Assembly: GCA_019914995.1 (NCBI GenBank)
Contig: CM034132.1
Span: 3,660,501 to 3,724,500 of the forward strand
Length of the DNA stretch: 64,000 nt
Origin: Acanthochlamys bracteata
Taxonomy: Eukaryota > Streptophyta > Magnoliopsida > Pandanales > Velloziaceae
Direction of reading: 5' to 3'
Positions 13,785-26,500 of the stretch are shown one piece after another. Position 1 is the stretch's first letter. Each line of letters begins with the position of its first letter. The notes under the pieces are model-generated. The model was not told where the DNA came from and made no database searches. It was given only the letters and a program-made list of their open reading frames with translations. Position numbers and translations under genes: made by a program.

Positions 13785-16139
13785 CTACTTCCCCTCCGGC
13801 TTTGCAAGAACTTTCTTTGGCAGCTTCTCCAAAGGAGTTGTCTTTAGCAAGAAAAGCCTTGCAGCACGCTCTTGCAAAGTTCCTCCGCACTTCAGGCCAC
13901 GTGATTGCAGCTCCTTTTTCAGCCTTCCCATACCAAGAACCTACAAATGATCATAGTTAGATTTAGGTCAGGATGACTATCAGGTGGTGTTTTTGGATTG
14001 AAGTAGCTGGCTCCGAAATACATAAAACAATTTCACATTCAAGAGATTGCAATGAAAAATGGATGCATAAACTATTGCCTCAGTAAACAAAACCACTATA
14101 TGATTACAAGCTTCGATATAACCACTGCACAACAGAATGCATGACATGGTTTGTAAAGAAACAACAAATAAAAAGAGGCACCAATTGCTATACAGAAACT
14201 GAATTGCCACAAAGAAGCATCCTAGCTGTGAATAACTCGATGATAACATCTATTGTATCACAACTCTCTACATTACTATGATTTTTTTTTAGGAAGCCTA
14301 TCCAGATTACGCCTATCCAGATTATACACCTCATTCTAATCAACAAGTTCCTTCCTAGAGCATGAGGATAAAACAGGAAATATACAAAATTGATATATAC
14401 GTACCTCCAACTCAGCAGACGAGTTAAATTTATCAAACTCCAAAGGCTCCTCAGCACTTGAAACTCCATTGCGTTGTTGAAGAGGTTCACCAGTACACAC
14501 AACTGGACTCTTCGTGGCGACTCCATGATCAATTGGCTTTCCAATCTCAGCATTAGGTTCTTCAGATGCCCCACTTACAGCTTCAGAACTAGATAGCTTC
14601 CTCACTTCATCACATTCGGCATCCGTATAACTTGTTACATTCAAGTCCTTTGCAACAGGAAGTGATTCTAAGGTAGAAATATCAGAGGTCAATTCTGCGG
14701 GAGACCCATCTTGGCAACTTCCTGCTTCAGCACCGATACAATCATCTGAATCTACATTTCCATCATTGCTACCAAAACCATCACCAAGTTCCTTTTGCCC
14801 TCCCTCCAAATCCTCATTAGATTCCTCCAAATTGCTTTGTACTGAACCACTTCCAGATGATTCACCTTCTGAATGAGACTCAAATGTTGAAATAACTTCC
14901 TTGCCTTCCTTAATATTACCCTCCAAGCTTCCATCATCAAGAACTACAGATTCGTTATCCACATCCTCCTTCTCATCATCTTCATCACTGCCACTATCAC
15001 TGTCATCCATCTTCTTCTTTCCCAACCTACATAAATTAAATGGTTTGGTTATTGAAGCTGGTGGAAGACAAAAAGAAACCACGAACAAACGATACAAAAG
15101 ATAAAAGAAAAGCCAATACAAAATAAATGATGTAGCCAACAGTTAACGAGCGCCCAAAGCTCCAAGCTGTTATCAACAAAACTACAACTCATTAGCTATT
15201 TACCTTAAGATTACAGACAGAGACAACAAATCAGGCGATTGTTGTGGTACATGTTAGTGACAAAGCAACTGTTTTCAATTGGTGTCATACTCAAACTATG
15301 GTTACATGCCAATCTCTGATAGTTACTTTTTGGATAACTAAAATAACAGCATGCAACAATCACCCTCTCTATATAGTTAAGAAGACAAAACAACCAAGAA
15401 TACTTAACAACTCACCATATCTTGAGGCGCTTGGCATCAGGTGCAGCAGTGCCAGGAAAAACCTTGCGCTTGGACTCCTTGTAAAGCATGAATGACTCCC
15501 TCACTGATTCCTCCACCTCCTCGGCGCAACGTTCAGCATCCTCCCTGAACTTTTTCAAATACTTCTCCACATCTGCGCCACCGTTCTTTGCAGCCTCCTT
15601 AGCCTTCTTCTTTATAAACTGCTCTGCAATCTTCTCAAGCCTTCTTTCCGCTGCCTCCGCTTGCCACTCCTCCAACTTTTTCTCAGCATTGACATGGCGA
15701 AGACGCCGCCCACTCATGTCTCGGCATGCATCAAAGTTGCTAGTTTTCTTCTGCCCAGCTTTCGTTGCCGCCCCACGTAGCAGCGACCCGAATCCACCCT
15801 TGCCACCAGGCAGCCGCAGCAGGAGCGCGCACGAAGGGAACAGACCGCCGGCATCAGAGTACAGAACGGACTCATCGTGAACCTAACGACAACAAATCAC
15901 ATAAGGTCAAACGACCAATTAGCACTAACAAAATGTTGATTAATCGATTGATTGATTGATTTGGTGGTGAGTTTAATTACCTCGCGGGAGCCGGAGACGA
16001 GTCGGTGAAGTGGTGCAGGGATACGAGTGAGAAGAAAGAGACTTTGTTTGAGATCAGCGCCGGAGATCGACGGAGAAGATATTTGAAGGCACCGAGTCCG
16101 GCCGTCGAGAAGCTTGACGAAGATCTGGTTGACCGCCAT
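13785..16139 (-). CDS. SDE2: SDE2 homologue (ubiquitin-fold precursor; splicing / genome-maintenance factor)
   Basis: SDE2 proteins are made with an N-terminal ubiquitin-like fold that is cut after a GG, releasing a C-terminal part that joins the spliceosome and, in animals, acts at replication forks. Exons: 15981-16139, 15416-15882, 14405-15026, 13785-13940; 1,404 nt, 467 aa, phases consistent. The ubiquitin-like head is residues 1-80. [10 protein letters not shown] at 77-86 places the cut after G80, leaving Lys81 as the new N-terminus. Next comes the conserved basic SDE2 block ([17 protein letters not shown]) and a Glu/Lys-rich helical part. Residues about 213-330 are very acidic and Ser-rich ([14 protein letters not shown]), probably disordered. 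The last exon encodes a SAP-like helix pair ([26 protein letters not shown]) as in animal SDE2. All expected modules are present and in order. Confidence 0.92.
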
Positions 16140-18699
16140 AAATTTAGAAATCGAAGAACAAAATTAAAGCTTTTATTAGCAAAGCGCGACCTCTATGCTT
16201 CTCCTCCTCCTCGCTTGCTGGCTACTGAAATTCTTCTTTGCGGGAACTATCGGAACAAGGGTAGACGAATTGGGAGGGATTTTGTTTTGGGTTAATTGAT
16301 CGCGTCCTATGTCGGTTGAGCGGGATAGCAATTACCGCGTTATCACTTTTCTGAATTCTGATTACGCACAATGGTTGATTAAAGATGGACGCGCTACAGC
16401 CGTCCGATCATCTCATATCGGATTGGATTTCTTAAAACCCGTGGATGCTAAGCCCATCTAGGGTAGATCCGTGACAAAAAGAATATTTGTAAAGTATTTA
16501 TATGTTAAAACTATTTTCAAAAAATATAAATTTTTTAATTTAAAAATAAACATATTATATTAAATTTTATGAAATATAATATTTTATTTTTTTATAAATA
16601 CTAAATAAATCATTTAAAATAAATTATTTATTTAGAACAATTTTTAAGATTGTTAGGAAGTGATTTCAAACCTATTGGCTATCAAGCTTGTTACGAAGAA
16701 GATCCTCGTCCCATAACAAGTTTACGGAGGCTGCACACCTCCCTTTCTAAGAAGATGATTTTTACAAACAAGATTCTCTAAAATGATTAGTATTGGAAAT
16801 TTTTAAAACGAACTTTATTTTTATTTTCAAAAATAATATAAATTTCACTATTATAAAATTTACGGAAACTACACACCCCCATTTTTAAAGAAACGGTTTT
16901 TAAAAAAATATTCTCTATAGTAAAAACATTTGAAAATTTCAAACGAGCTTTATTTTTTATTAAAAAAATAATAACAAAATTTTCAAAACTTTGTTTTACT
17001 TTTTAAATTTTATAAAATAGAATAAAAATTTATTAAAAAATACAAAACAAAAAAATTATAAGCAATACCAGACAGACGCTAAGATAACCCACAGCCGATT
17101 TCGATCCATAGGGTGGCTTCACCATCTCCAAACTTAGGTGCCCCGTACCATCCAAATGACTTAGGGCACTACTGCTAGTCTACACCTAATTTTGATTGTG
17201 CAATATACATGAACAGGAAAATAAAGAAAAGAAGAACGAAGAACCACATCACCGCTACCGTTATCTGTTTTTCCAAGAGAACCTAAATGGATGGCCGACA
17301 TCTGTAACCAATATCTCATGAATATTTCAACTGCAGAAGAAAAGATCTATTCACGGTGGATGCGAAAGAAAATTAAACAAATATCTAAACTAACATGCTC
17401 TGCAAAGCTTGCACAATATAAGCAGTCCCAAAATAGTACTTGCCACTGAGGATTATCCCTTGACATGTGAAGTAGCTATACCACTAAACAGTCTCTACTA
17501 CTATATCTATTATCTATAACAGAGATACTTTTTCCACAAGGATGCTAAAGCTGCTAAACTGTTGTCGGGTTCGCTAAGAAGCTGCTTTAAGATGTCTCAG
17601 GAGGTCACCGTGCCATTCAAGACTGCACAACAATTCTTATTCTTGCCTGCATCACAAAAAGACAGGGCAAATGAACCGTGACCACTAAAAACTCAACAAA
17701 AGATCAAAGGTCTTTAAACTCTTAAAACCTGACAACAAAAATCCTATAATTAACAAGAAAGTCCAAATATCTTGGAAATGCCTCTTTAGACTTTGTCGCT
17801 TCTAATGGCAACAAACAAGACAAGGACTAAATCCTGGAAAAGATTAAAGCAGTCAACTTTGACTCCACATAAATAATATCATTAAAACGATATAGAAATC
17901 AGAAGTTCAGTACGGCAGCAATGCAAATGCAGAACTACAAAACATTGCTTAAGCAAATAAAGACACTAATTTCAAGAAATGCATCAATTATGATATTAAC
18001 CCCATACTTTATTTCATCTGAGATAACTCTCGTACATTTTATGAGAGTCGCCATTTTTATCATAGATGATAGGTCCCATGGTAACATATACATCCTATCT
18101 GTCATACACTTGCGCAGCAAACAAAAGGAGCACTATTAATAAACATATACTTGTACAAATTTCTTCTATCATTTTGCCATAATATAAATGCAGTTTTTCA
18201 CAGTTAACAAGCTAAGTTGTTGTATTTTTGGAGCATGTTAGGCGACTATCTGAAGAAATAATTGAAGAAGGAAGGAAAACAAGGTGCAAGGGAAGTAAAT
18301 AAGCTACTAGAAGAAAGATTGGGCCACAATTCGAACACAAAATTACTTAACCCAGCATGAAAAAGAAGAGAGAAAGAAGCTAGCAGTTTTTCTCTCACTA
18401 TTGATAAACACAAGATTTTTCTATCCATCCTGTGAGCTCACCCGTCAACCTTCTCTCTCACATTTCTCTCTCCAACTGATTCAAGGGAAAACCTTTCTCT
18501 CTCAACAAACCTGGTTTTGGCAAATCTCTCAAAGTTCGGTTTTCACCACGACAAGTTCCTTAACCAAATTTTCAAAGGGAATCCAAATATCTTAGATCCT
18601 TCTTTCATTTAAACTCTTCTTAGATCTGAAGCAAAGATTTGGTAATTCTCTTTCTTTCCTTTTTAAATTTGAGTCAGTGAAACTCTTTCCCAATTTGGG
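16140..18699. other. Spacer between SDE2 and a dispersed repeat, no gene recognised
   Basis: It holds the SDE2 promoter side (minus-strand leader beyond 16139) and AT-rich blocks at 16490-16640 and 16850-17060 resembling decayed MITEs. A more balanced stretch at about 17100-18240 has no recognisable coding frame. Untranslated exons of the SDHAF4 transcript could lie here but cannot be shown. Confidence 0.4.
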
Positions 18700-19560
18700 A
18701 GACATTTAGTATAAATAAGGGGGCAGCCAGAGAGCAGAGGAGGTGAATTTGAGCAGAGAATCCACAGCCGAGTGAACTTAGCATCACTGCATTGAGGACA
18801 GCAGCACTGCACGAAAAGCACCTCTGCCAGAGGAAGATTGAAGACTTAAGATACAACAACCAGAATTGCTCTCTAACTCATGTTTCTTTTATTCAACTTC
18901 ATTATGTGTACTATTGAGTATGAGTAGCTAAATTCCTTAGACTTAAATTATGGATGAAATTCTAATAAAACTTGATTTAATTCTTAAATACTATGTAATG
19001 TTTGATTGTTGATTTGATTGTGAGTTTTTAATTCTTATAGAAAGCTGTTTAGATGCTGAATTTATATAACTGATTAATATTAGATTTGATATATGAACCA
19101 TTTCATTAATTGTGTACATGAGGACCAATCAAAGTATGATTTTTGAATCAGCTGATTAATAACTATAATTAATATTTATTAGACCAAAGTAAATGTAATT
19201 ATATATTTTATAATTCATATATCTTAATGCATCTCGCATTAAATTCTAATCTAGAACTTCAAATAAAATTTGAAACAGGTATTCTAAACTGGATCATAGT
19301 TAGATTATAATTAAAAAACGTGCTTAAAAATTGGACCAAAGTAGTAAATACAAATCTTCACAATTATCATCATCGTTTTAAATTATTTAAGAATTAAAGG
19401 CACTAGTTGTGGATTTTAAAACCCCAATTATCATTCTCTGTTTAAACAATCCTACACTGATAACTTAGTTAAATTAGAATTAACGATAATCTCTGTAAAA
19501 CAAACTATTATCTACTACAGTCTAATAGGTAGACGATAACATAGGTAGATGACAACCGTG
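18700..19560 (+). repeat. Dispersed repeat, copy A (LTR-like start with TATA box)
   Basis: It begins with a TATA-like AGTATAAATAAGG, then a purine-rich leader. A conserved core follows at about 18880-18960 (TTTCTTTTATTCAA, GAGTAGCTAAATT, GGATGAAATTCTAAT), and then an AT-rich tail with recurring TTCTAAACTGGAYCA-type units. The core and tail match, in the same order, the reverse complement of about 29450-30190. No coding capacity was seen. It could be a solo LTR or a non-autonomous retroelement; the exact ends are not resolved. Confidence 0.5.
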
Positions 19561-20602
19561 CACTTGGGAGATAAAGTAGGATAAAATCTCTGAAATTTTC
19601 TTAAGTGTTTTTGCCTTCAGTAACTATGGTCATAAATTGGAAACATTACAATCATAATTTAGTAAACTTGCAAAACTTATTTCGAGGAAATATATATAAT
19701 AAAATTAGTATGCCTCATTCTTGAATAACAATTGAGACTTGTGAACTAATCTTCTTTTAATACAAATGGGCTTGTAATGGGGTGATGACAGGATGCTGTG
19801 GTCTAGCAATTATGTGAATCAATCGGTAGATCACTAAGGGTCTGTTTGGATATAAGAGTAATAAATAAGAGTAAGATTAAACAAGAGTAGATTATTCGAG
19901 TGGAGACGAGAGTAAGAGTAATAATTTATCTCATCTTGTTTAGATATATCAATAAGATTAATGAAGAGTAAATGATTATTCTTGTTTGGTAACTAAAGAG
20001 TAAATAAGAGTAATTTTTATTAAAATACTAAAATACCCTTTTGTGTTTGTTGTTGTTTTTTAGTTGAGCAAAGCTAATATAATTTACTTTCAGGCCGGTG
20101 TTCTTACGCGCTATTTATTAGGACAATTTTGATACTACTGTTTCAATTTTTTATTGACAAGTATATTTATCTTGAGAACTCTGACGATGAAGAAGAAAAA
20201 AAGAGTGACTGTTTGGTCTTGAGTAGGGGTGGCAAAAATCGACCCGATCCGAAACCGACCCGAAAAAGTCAGGTTCGGGTCAAGTCTTAGACGGGTTTGG
20301 ATCGATTTCGGGTCGACCCGAAAATGATCCGAAAAATTTAAACGAATTCGGTTCGACCCAAAAATGACCCGTTTAACTATTTATATAGTATATATTACTT
20401 AATAATTTAAAAAAATAGCAAAAAATTTGAATTTAATTTGTATATATATTTTTTTAATTTATCTTAATTTTAACTAATTTTATTTAATTTATAAATTTGT
20501 AGAGACAAAAAAAAAGCAAAACCAGTACGTAAATATAACAAACTAACATGGATAAAATGGGAACTTTAAAATTTAAAAGACTCAAAATTTCTCTTCTCTC
20601 AG

Positions 20603-20625
20603 TTACACCCCACCTTGGGGTGTAA
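20603..20625. repeat. Perfect 9-bp stem hairpin inside the MITE
   Basis: TTACACCCC, a five-base spacer, then GGGGTGTAA. It is fully complementary and lies next to a second, longer hairpin. Confidence 0.8.
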
Positions 20626-20640
20626 CCGATTACTCCCCAT

Positions 20641-20682
20641 ATAAGAGTAATGGAGAGAAGTTTTACTCTCCATTACTCTTAT
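20641..20682. repeat. Perfect 17-bp stem hairpin inside the MITE
   Basis: ATAAGAGTAATGGAGAG at 20641-20657 and its exact inverse complement at 20666-20682 are separated by eight bases. The unit is the same AAGAGTAATGGAGAG motif repeated near the element's ends. Confidence 0.85.
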
Positions 20683-20771
20683 GAAGACATTCCCAAACAA
20701 GAGCAATGAAGAGTAATTTATTCACTTACTCTCCATTGCTCTCACGTACTCTCAATCCAAACAGACCCTAA

Positions 20772-22406
20772 GGCAAATTCTGTAGATCAATATATTGGAT
20801 CAAGAGTACTTCATGTGCAGGAGATAATGTCAATACTCAGAGGAAGGGGAGTTGCTTCCTAATTGGTAGTGGAGTGAGTATTGAATGAGAGATAGTTATA
20901 ATAAGATTACCAAAAGAAAAGGGATGAAAGTTAAATGGTGAGAAACAGTGGATTAAGGACAGACAAGTGTAACATTTACAGATAAAACTAGAGAAAAATT
21001 GTAAAGGAGTAGTTCACAGTGGACGCTAAAATGGAGCACATGACCTGATTGAGTGAGACCTATTTGATGAATTAGAAATTGGTTTGAATGTGCCACTAAG
21101 GGGGACTGTTAACTTACATCACTTGCCATCTATGTTTTGCCTATTAACTAGCAAGCCTACATACCTGACAATCATTAATTAGATACCATGGACCGAGGTA
21201 TTTATAAAAGCACTCATCTTCAATCATTATAGTTTGCAGTTCCTTTTGAACAACTATCAGAAAGGTATACATGAACAAATGCTATTTAAGTAAACACCAT
21301 AAACAAGGAGCATGGAGATATTCCAAGGAGTCTGCTAAGGGTTCTCAAAGAAGTTATTAACATGACCATTACCACTTCATAAGAGGCATCCTTATACCAA
21401 AGGCTGTTTGTTTTGTCTATTCTCATGAAGTGACCAAAACAGGACACCTCATCCTTAGAGCTCAAGTGCTTCATCATTAGATATTAAATGTAAGTGCTTC
21501 TACTGAGAGAACCAAGATGTTCAATAGGTTACACAAAAGCTTACCTAATAACACCAAGATGTTCAAAATGTTCAAGATCAAGTGCTTCATCCTCATAGTC
21601 CCTGATTGAAAGAAACTTACCTAATAACACCAAAAAGGCAAGACTCCTAACCATCTAGCCAATCTGCAGCCTCAAAGAACTGCTAAACTAAAACGTCATT
21701 TATTTTCTTCTAATATGAAGGCTTGGATGCCTGATGTCATTGTCAATTACTCAAATGATTGTTGCAGTCACCAAAAAAGTGTGCCTCAAGAACATAAGCA
21801 CAACGCGTAACAGGATACAACATGAGCACAAAAAAGAAATGTAAAAACTTGCCAAGTTTGAAGCAAGTTTCCAAAACCAAGATGCAATTGCCGTGAATAA
21901 ACTACACCAGAAGATATGAGGATAACATCTGATAAAACATGCTTATTACTTAATACTTACATAATTAAACTAATTACTCCATATTATATGCATGTTGATC
22001 TAATCAAGTTATATACTTCCTACAAAACATTGAGGTAGCTACATGCTTAATGAATCAGAAGTTGGCGTGCATTAGGTGTTTTATCAATAATATCATCTCT
22101 CGAATGGAAATGAGTGACAATTTAAGAAACTATCGATATCAGCTCAAAAGACATTACTGAATCTTGATAGGGGTAATTGTTCCGAACCAGAAATGATCTA
22201 ATTACTTTCCACAGTGAAAAGCCTGATCAAATAAAGCATAAATTCAAAACAACCTTCAGTTAGAACCAGGATAGAGAACAGATGGATTAGCACAGTCACA
22301 TATAAGAGAAAACACTACAATGTACATAAAGCACAAGATTTACACAACATAATAAAAGAGCTAAAAATCAATAAATCACGTACCGTCGTAAGCGAAATCG
22401 ATTGAC
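20772..22406. other. Non-coding sequence downstream of SDHAF4, possibly a 3'-UTR intron
   Basis: On the minus strand, 23 bases after the SDHAF4 stop codon, there is an ideal donor (GTACGT at 22383-22378). The transcript may therefore splice within its 3' UTR across some of this region. No coding exon was found. Confidence 0.35.
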
Positions 22407-22754
22407 TCAGAAATCAGAGCACCGGCCGCGGCGCTCCCAATCTCCATACCTAGTAGGCTCAGGACCACGCGGTCCTCCGACTTCGCCCGTCTCCTTATTC
22501 ACATAAACACCATCATCTTCCTCTTCGTTTCGTTCATCGACGTTTCCCTTCTCTTCGTCGCGTTTCTCTTCTTCACCGGTGTCCGTCGGGTTAGGGGAAG
22601 AAGGAGATGGTGGAGCGATGATCTCAGCCGTTGATCCTGGTTCCCGCGGCAGAGACTGACCAGAAGAGAAGAGTCTAGTAGGGGTAAAAAGGTAATGAAG
22701 TGTTGGAATGGAAAACGGTCTCGGGGATAGCAATCGTTGAAGTTTGTGAGCCAT
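22407..22754 (-). CDS. SDHAF4: Succinate dehydrogenase assembly factor 4, mitochondrial (SDHAF4 / DUF1674)
   Basis: SDHAF4 binds the flavinylated SDHA subunit in the mitochondrial matrix and helps it join SDHB to form complex II. This 115-aa single-exon frame starts with an Arg/Ser/Leu-rich, acid-free stretch ([15 protein letters not shown]) that fits a mitochondrial presequence. A variable Glu-rich middle (residues about 60-85) follows. It ends in the family signature: [20 protein letters not shown] and the terminal [11 protein letters not shown] at the exact C-terminus. The first Met is the natural start because the presequence follows it directly. The leader contains a (CT)n tract on the coding strand. 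The family call rests on the diagnostic C-terminus and is firm. Confidence 0.94.
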   Translation of the reverse strand: MAHKLQRLLSPRPFSIPTLHYLFTPTRLFSSGQSLPREPGSTAEIIAPPSPSSPNPTDTGEEEKRDEEKGNVDERNEEEDDGVYVNKETGEVGGPRGPEPTRYGDWERRGRCSDF

Positions 22755-22810
22755 TTTGTTGGCTGATCTGTGTGTGTTGATTGAAGCTCGGGGAAGGATT
22801 TAAAGGAACG

Positions 22811-22832
22811 AAAGAGAGAGAGAGAGAGAGAG
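22811..22832. repeat. GA/CT dinucleotide microsatellite upstream of SDHAF4
   Basis: About eleven AG units on the plus strand, hence (CT)n on the SDHAF4 coding strand some 60 bp before its ATG. CT tracts are common in plant leaders and can bind BPC/GAGA-type factors; that role is not shown here. Confidence 0.8.
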
Positions 22833-23293
22833 AATGGAGTGGTGGCAGCTTCAGAGCCACGTTGCTGTTGTCGGTCTTTAGCGAAAAGTTAAGAAAGAGG
22901 CGACTTTGGGCCTTTGGTCCATTACCTTTCGTTAATAGGCCCACTCATAATTTGGTTGAGCTAAGTCGGCTACCAAATTCCGCCCACAGCTACCCGGCAA
23001 TTGATTAATTGCTATAAAAAATAAGCATTCAGAGCAATAGATATTTTCTAGAAAGTAATATTTTATAAAAAAATTAATATAATTAAATTATAACATACAA
23101 TTTATCTATATATTTAAAATTAAATAAAAAATATTATTATTATAGTGAATTTTTTTAGAGTATAGTGGATATGTATTTTATAATAACAGGACAAAAATTT
23201 TTCAAATATGTCTCAAGAGTTATGTAAAAGTAGAAATAATATTTTTTATCAATATAATCCGCTTTGTTTCAATTTGACAAGTGGTTACTCTAT

Positions 23294-23563
23294 GGGGGCG
23301 TTTGGATTGCTTATGAAATGAAGCTTTTGTAAAATAGAAGGTATTTTTATATTTTTTGAAAAATGAGTTATATTTTTTTTACTTCAAAAAAAATAATAAA
23401 AATATGTAATAAAAAGATCTCACTTCGTAAAATTTTTCTACACTTTCTAAATTTTTAAATAAATTTTTTATATACTTATAAAATATGTATTGAAAAACGT
23501 AAAATAAAGAAAAGTTGAGAAAAACTGATAAGCAGCTTTTGAAACGGAGAACCAAACAGCCCC
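23294..23563. mobile_element. 270-bp MITE, same family as the 8.7-kb and 52.2-kb copies
   Basis: The ends GGGGGCGTTTGGATT and AACCAAACAGCCCC are imperfect inverted repeats, flanked by TAT at the left and TAA at the right (a decayed 3-bp duplication). The interior matches 52202-52459 in the opposite orientation (for example TATAAGTATATAAAAA on the other strand) and 8640-8900 in the same orientation. Confidence 0.65.
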
Positions 23564-26500
23564 TAATCGCTTGCGAAAAGCTTCAATAATAATAATAGAC
23601 AAATCAACTAGTTGTTGTATCGATAGATAATTAGTAAATATTAAACACAATAATGCAGATTAATTTAAAGAAAATCAAGATAGAGTGGTAAGAATTATGC
23701 TGTGGTAATTGTGTATTGCTTATCTTACTATTTCATATATAAAAGATATCATATGAAAGAGTTGTTTTTCTATGCATACCTCTACTTTTTATTCATAAAT
23801 AATAAGATACAATAATTTATAAAATAGTACATTACATATTTTTAACATATAATATTGTTCAAACTTATCAATATGAATCATATAAGATTTATTCTATAGT
23901 GATGAGGAGCTAATAATATATTTTTTTGCTTAACCCATTCCATCGTGTAACTCCTCTTCCCCGAACTTTATTCACACAAAAACCCTTTTCTTACTTATAA
24001 AACTTTCTTAATTTCTATAATGAAATTATTGTGCTGAAACAATTTTGATCGCGTCTGTGTAAAAGTCTTGCCGCCGGCCTCAATCGTACTAAATGAAATC
24101 TATCCTTGTCATATTTCATTCTAAATGAAATAACAAAGGCTTGACAAAATACGCTGAGAAGTAATATTCTTTTTCTAGGTTTCCATCGAGTTAGCTGTTA
24201 TCTGCTATTCTATAGAAGGTCAATAATGGTTGCACATTGTCGCAAAAGTCACACGAAAAGTATTGTCTAGGTCACACAAGTCCCACATATAGTATGTCAC
24301 GAAAAAATTATAAGAGTCGCAATTGTTGTATAAATGGATGTAAGGGTCGCACTAGCTACTGGTCGCACACAATGGCACTTCATCTCTATGTGTGACCATA
24401 TGCGACTCATTCTCTCGTTGTGCAATCATATGCTACCATGATTGACTATTTGTCAGAGTCATAAAAGATCACTTGATATACTTATAACTTATTCTTTTGT
24501 TTCTAAATTTGTAAATATTTTTATGCTAAGTGATATATAGAAGAAGCGCAAACGGCAATCGAAAAAACCTTTTTAATCTATGCAAATTGTAAAATAAAAG
24601 ATTCAAAAAATCTATGCTTGAAAATTAACTGATCAGCTGAATTAAACATCGTATGAAAGTTAGAAAATGGATAGAATAGTTGCCAAATACGTCTTCTTCC
24701 TGACTTTACAAGTAAGACACTCTCAAGCATTTTGAATAATTTAGGATTGCAAGTTAACCATCATGAGGAAAATCTATAACGTTTCAAGACTGAATAGCTA
24801 TACTTGAAAATTTTGCATTGCTGACAAACATTTTATCGCAATACTTGTCATAAAATCTTAGTCAATAGTGAAAATTTTTCAAATCTAAAAGTTTCAGTTT
24901 TGAGAAATTTTCTATTATTCTTATGATGATTAACCTTCCTTAGAAATTCTTTAAAAAGTTTGAAATGTTTTACTTATAATATCGGGAGCATCTTTTCACC
25001 AACAAATCCATCAATCTTCTAACTATCAGATTATGGTTGTGTTCTACTGATTCATTGACCTTCAAGATGAATAAATTTTGGGTATTTCTGAAGGACACTA
25101 GTCCAGTCTTGTAAAGATGGAAATGCCCAATTTCATTTACAGTTGAAGATAATCATAATCAATAATGCCGAGTAAAAGCATTCATCCTTAGGAGCCCCAC
25201 AATTATTTAAACTTGCCATTTAACGAGTTCATCCTCAACACCAGATAGTTTATACTCAACATTACGTCTTTCGATAAATCTGATGAAAAAGTTTCTTCAA
25301 TCATTAGTAGTTTGTACTTAATATTATTCTCTTTGTTTGTCGTTTGTGCTTACAAAAAATATCACTTGCTATGACCTAAAGGAAAAATAAAAAATAGAAA
25401 CCATACCTGTAGGAGACTTTTGAAAAAAAGTTTATATAATGCCAACACTCATTAGTACAAACTTATTAACTTTAAAATATCAACTACCTCATAAATATCA
25501 ATTGATCCAAATAAATATACAAAACTCTTGTGTGTATGATTGTTCAACCAGTGGAATTCTATATTTGCGACCTTTGGGATACTGTGTGACATATGCGATT
25601 TATGGAATACTTTCTGCCATGTTGCGATATTTGTTTGTGCGACCTATCATTATTGTTCTTCTTCTTTTTTGTGTCAAACAAGTTTTGAAGTGTTTTGCTT
25701 TTTCTTTCTATTTCAAACAAAATTTCACTTTTTATTATCTTTACTTGTCGGCCCTTAATATTTCATGAGTTATAAACAACAATCATAATATATGAACACA
25801 AAAGAAACGTACTTCGTGAAGCCATTATTAATGTTGGTTTGAGAGGTGTCGAGGAACTCTTTCGAGAGCTGATGGTCGAGAATCAGTGAGTGGTGTTTGA
25901 GCGAAAACAAAAGTAGATATCTTTTAGTTTAAGTGGGATGCACGTATGCATAATGGAGATAGTTAAGGGATATTTTGATATAAAAATAATTAAAAAGGTA
26001 AGTTCTACAAAGATAGTATAGAAAAATAAAGTGGAGATGGATATGACGATAAGGCGGTTTGCACCGCCTGCAATCTGTTCTGCCATGCGGGCACGAAGTA
26101 TATATCCCAATCTTTCTGTTTATCATAGGTTAGTGTTATATTTTTATTCAGCTATAATTTATGTTACCTTGTCATTTGGATTGCTAGAGGTTTTGACTAG
26201 TACTCCTCATGATTAGCTTAAGAAAAACGACCCCTTCCAATAGAAAAGAATAGTGCACTTTATGTTGTATGCATTTTTTTTGGGCCGATTATTAGTCTAA
26301 TAGATTTGCTTATCACTAGATTCAATAACTCTCATAGTTTCCAAAATCATGTAATTTGCTTGTTTATACATAGACCTACCTTGGTTTGTTAAATTATAAA
26401 CTCCCTAATTAATTTAGGTATGTAAGACCTAATTGAGGGCAAATCTATAATGTGATTATGATGCTTTATTCCATATTTGAAGGTCTGCTTTATTCCTCTA

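Larger units (their letters stand above)
19838..20768. mobile_element. 931-bp TAA-flanked inverted-repeat element (PIF/Harbinger-like), composite
   Basis: The left end GGGTCTGTTTGGAT and right end ATCCAAACAGACCC are perfect inverse complements, and TAA flanks both (19835-19837, 20769-20771). Inside each end are many copies of AAGAGTAA / TTACTCTC. An interior block at about 20223-20365, rich in GACCCGA and CGGGTC, resembles the GGGGTGGCAAAA...GACCCG sequences found widely in plants and may be a second, nested insertion. No transposase is encoded. Confidence 0.7.

Noticed and set aside
14188..14574. 128-codon minus-strand open frame
   Set aside because: It overlaps SDE2 exon 3 in another frame and runs into its intron; no family features.
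15488..15880. 130-codon plus-strand open frame
   Set aside because: Antisense of SDE2 exon 2; Ser/Ala-rich composition typical of shadow frames over charged helical coding.
16005..16295. 96-codon plus-strand frame
   Set aside because: Antisense of SDE2 exon 1 and its promoter; no conserved features.
25439..25768. 109-codon plus-strand frame
   Set aside because: Phe/Leu/Cys-rich translation of AT-rich DNA that overlaps the TGCGAC repeat block; no start context or homology.
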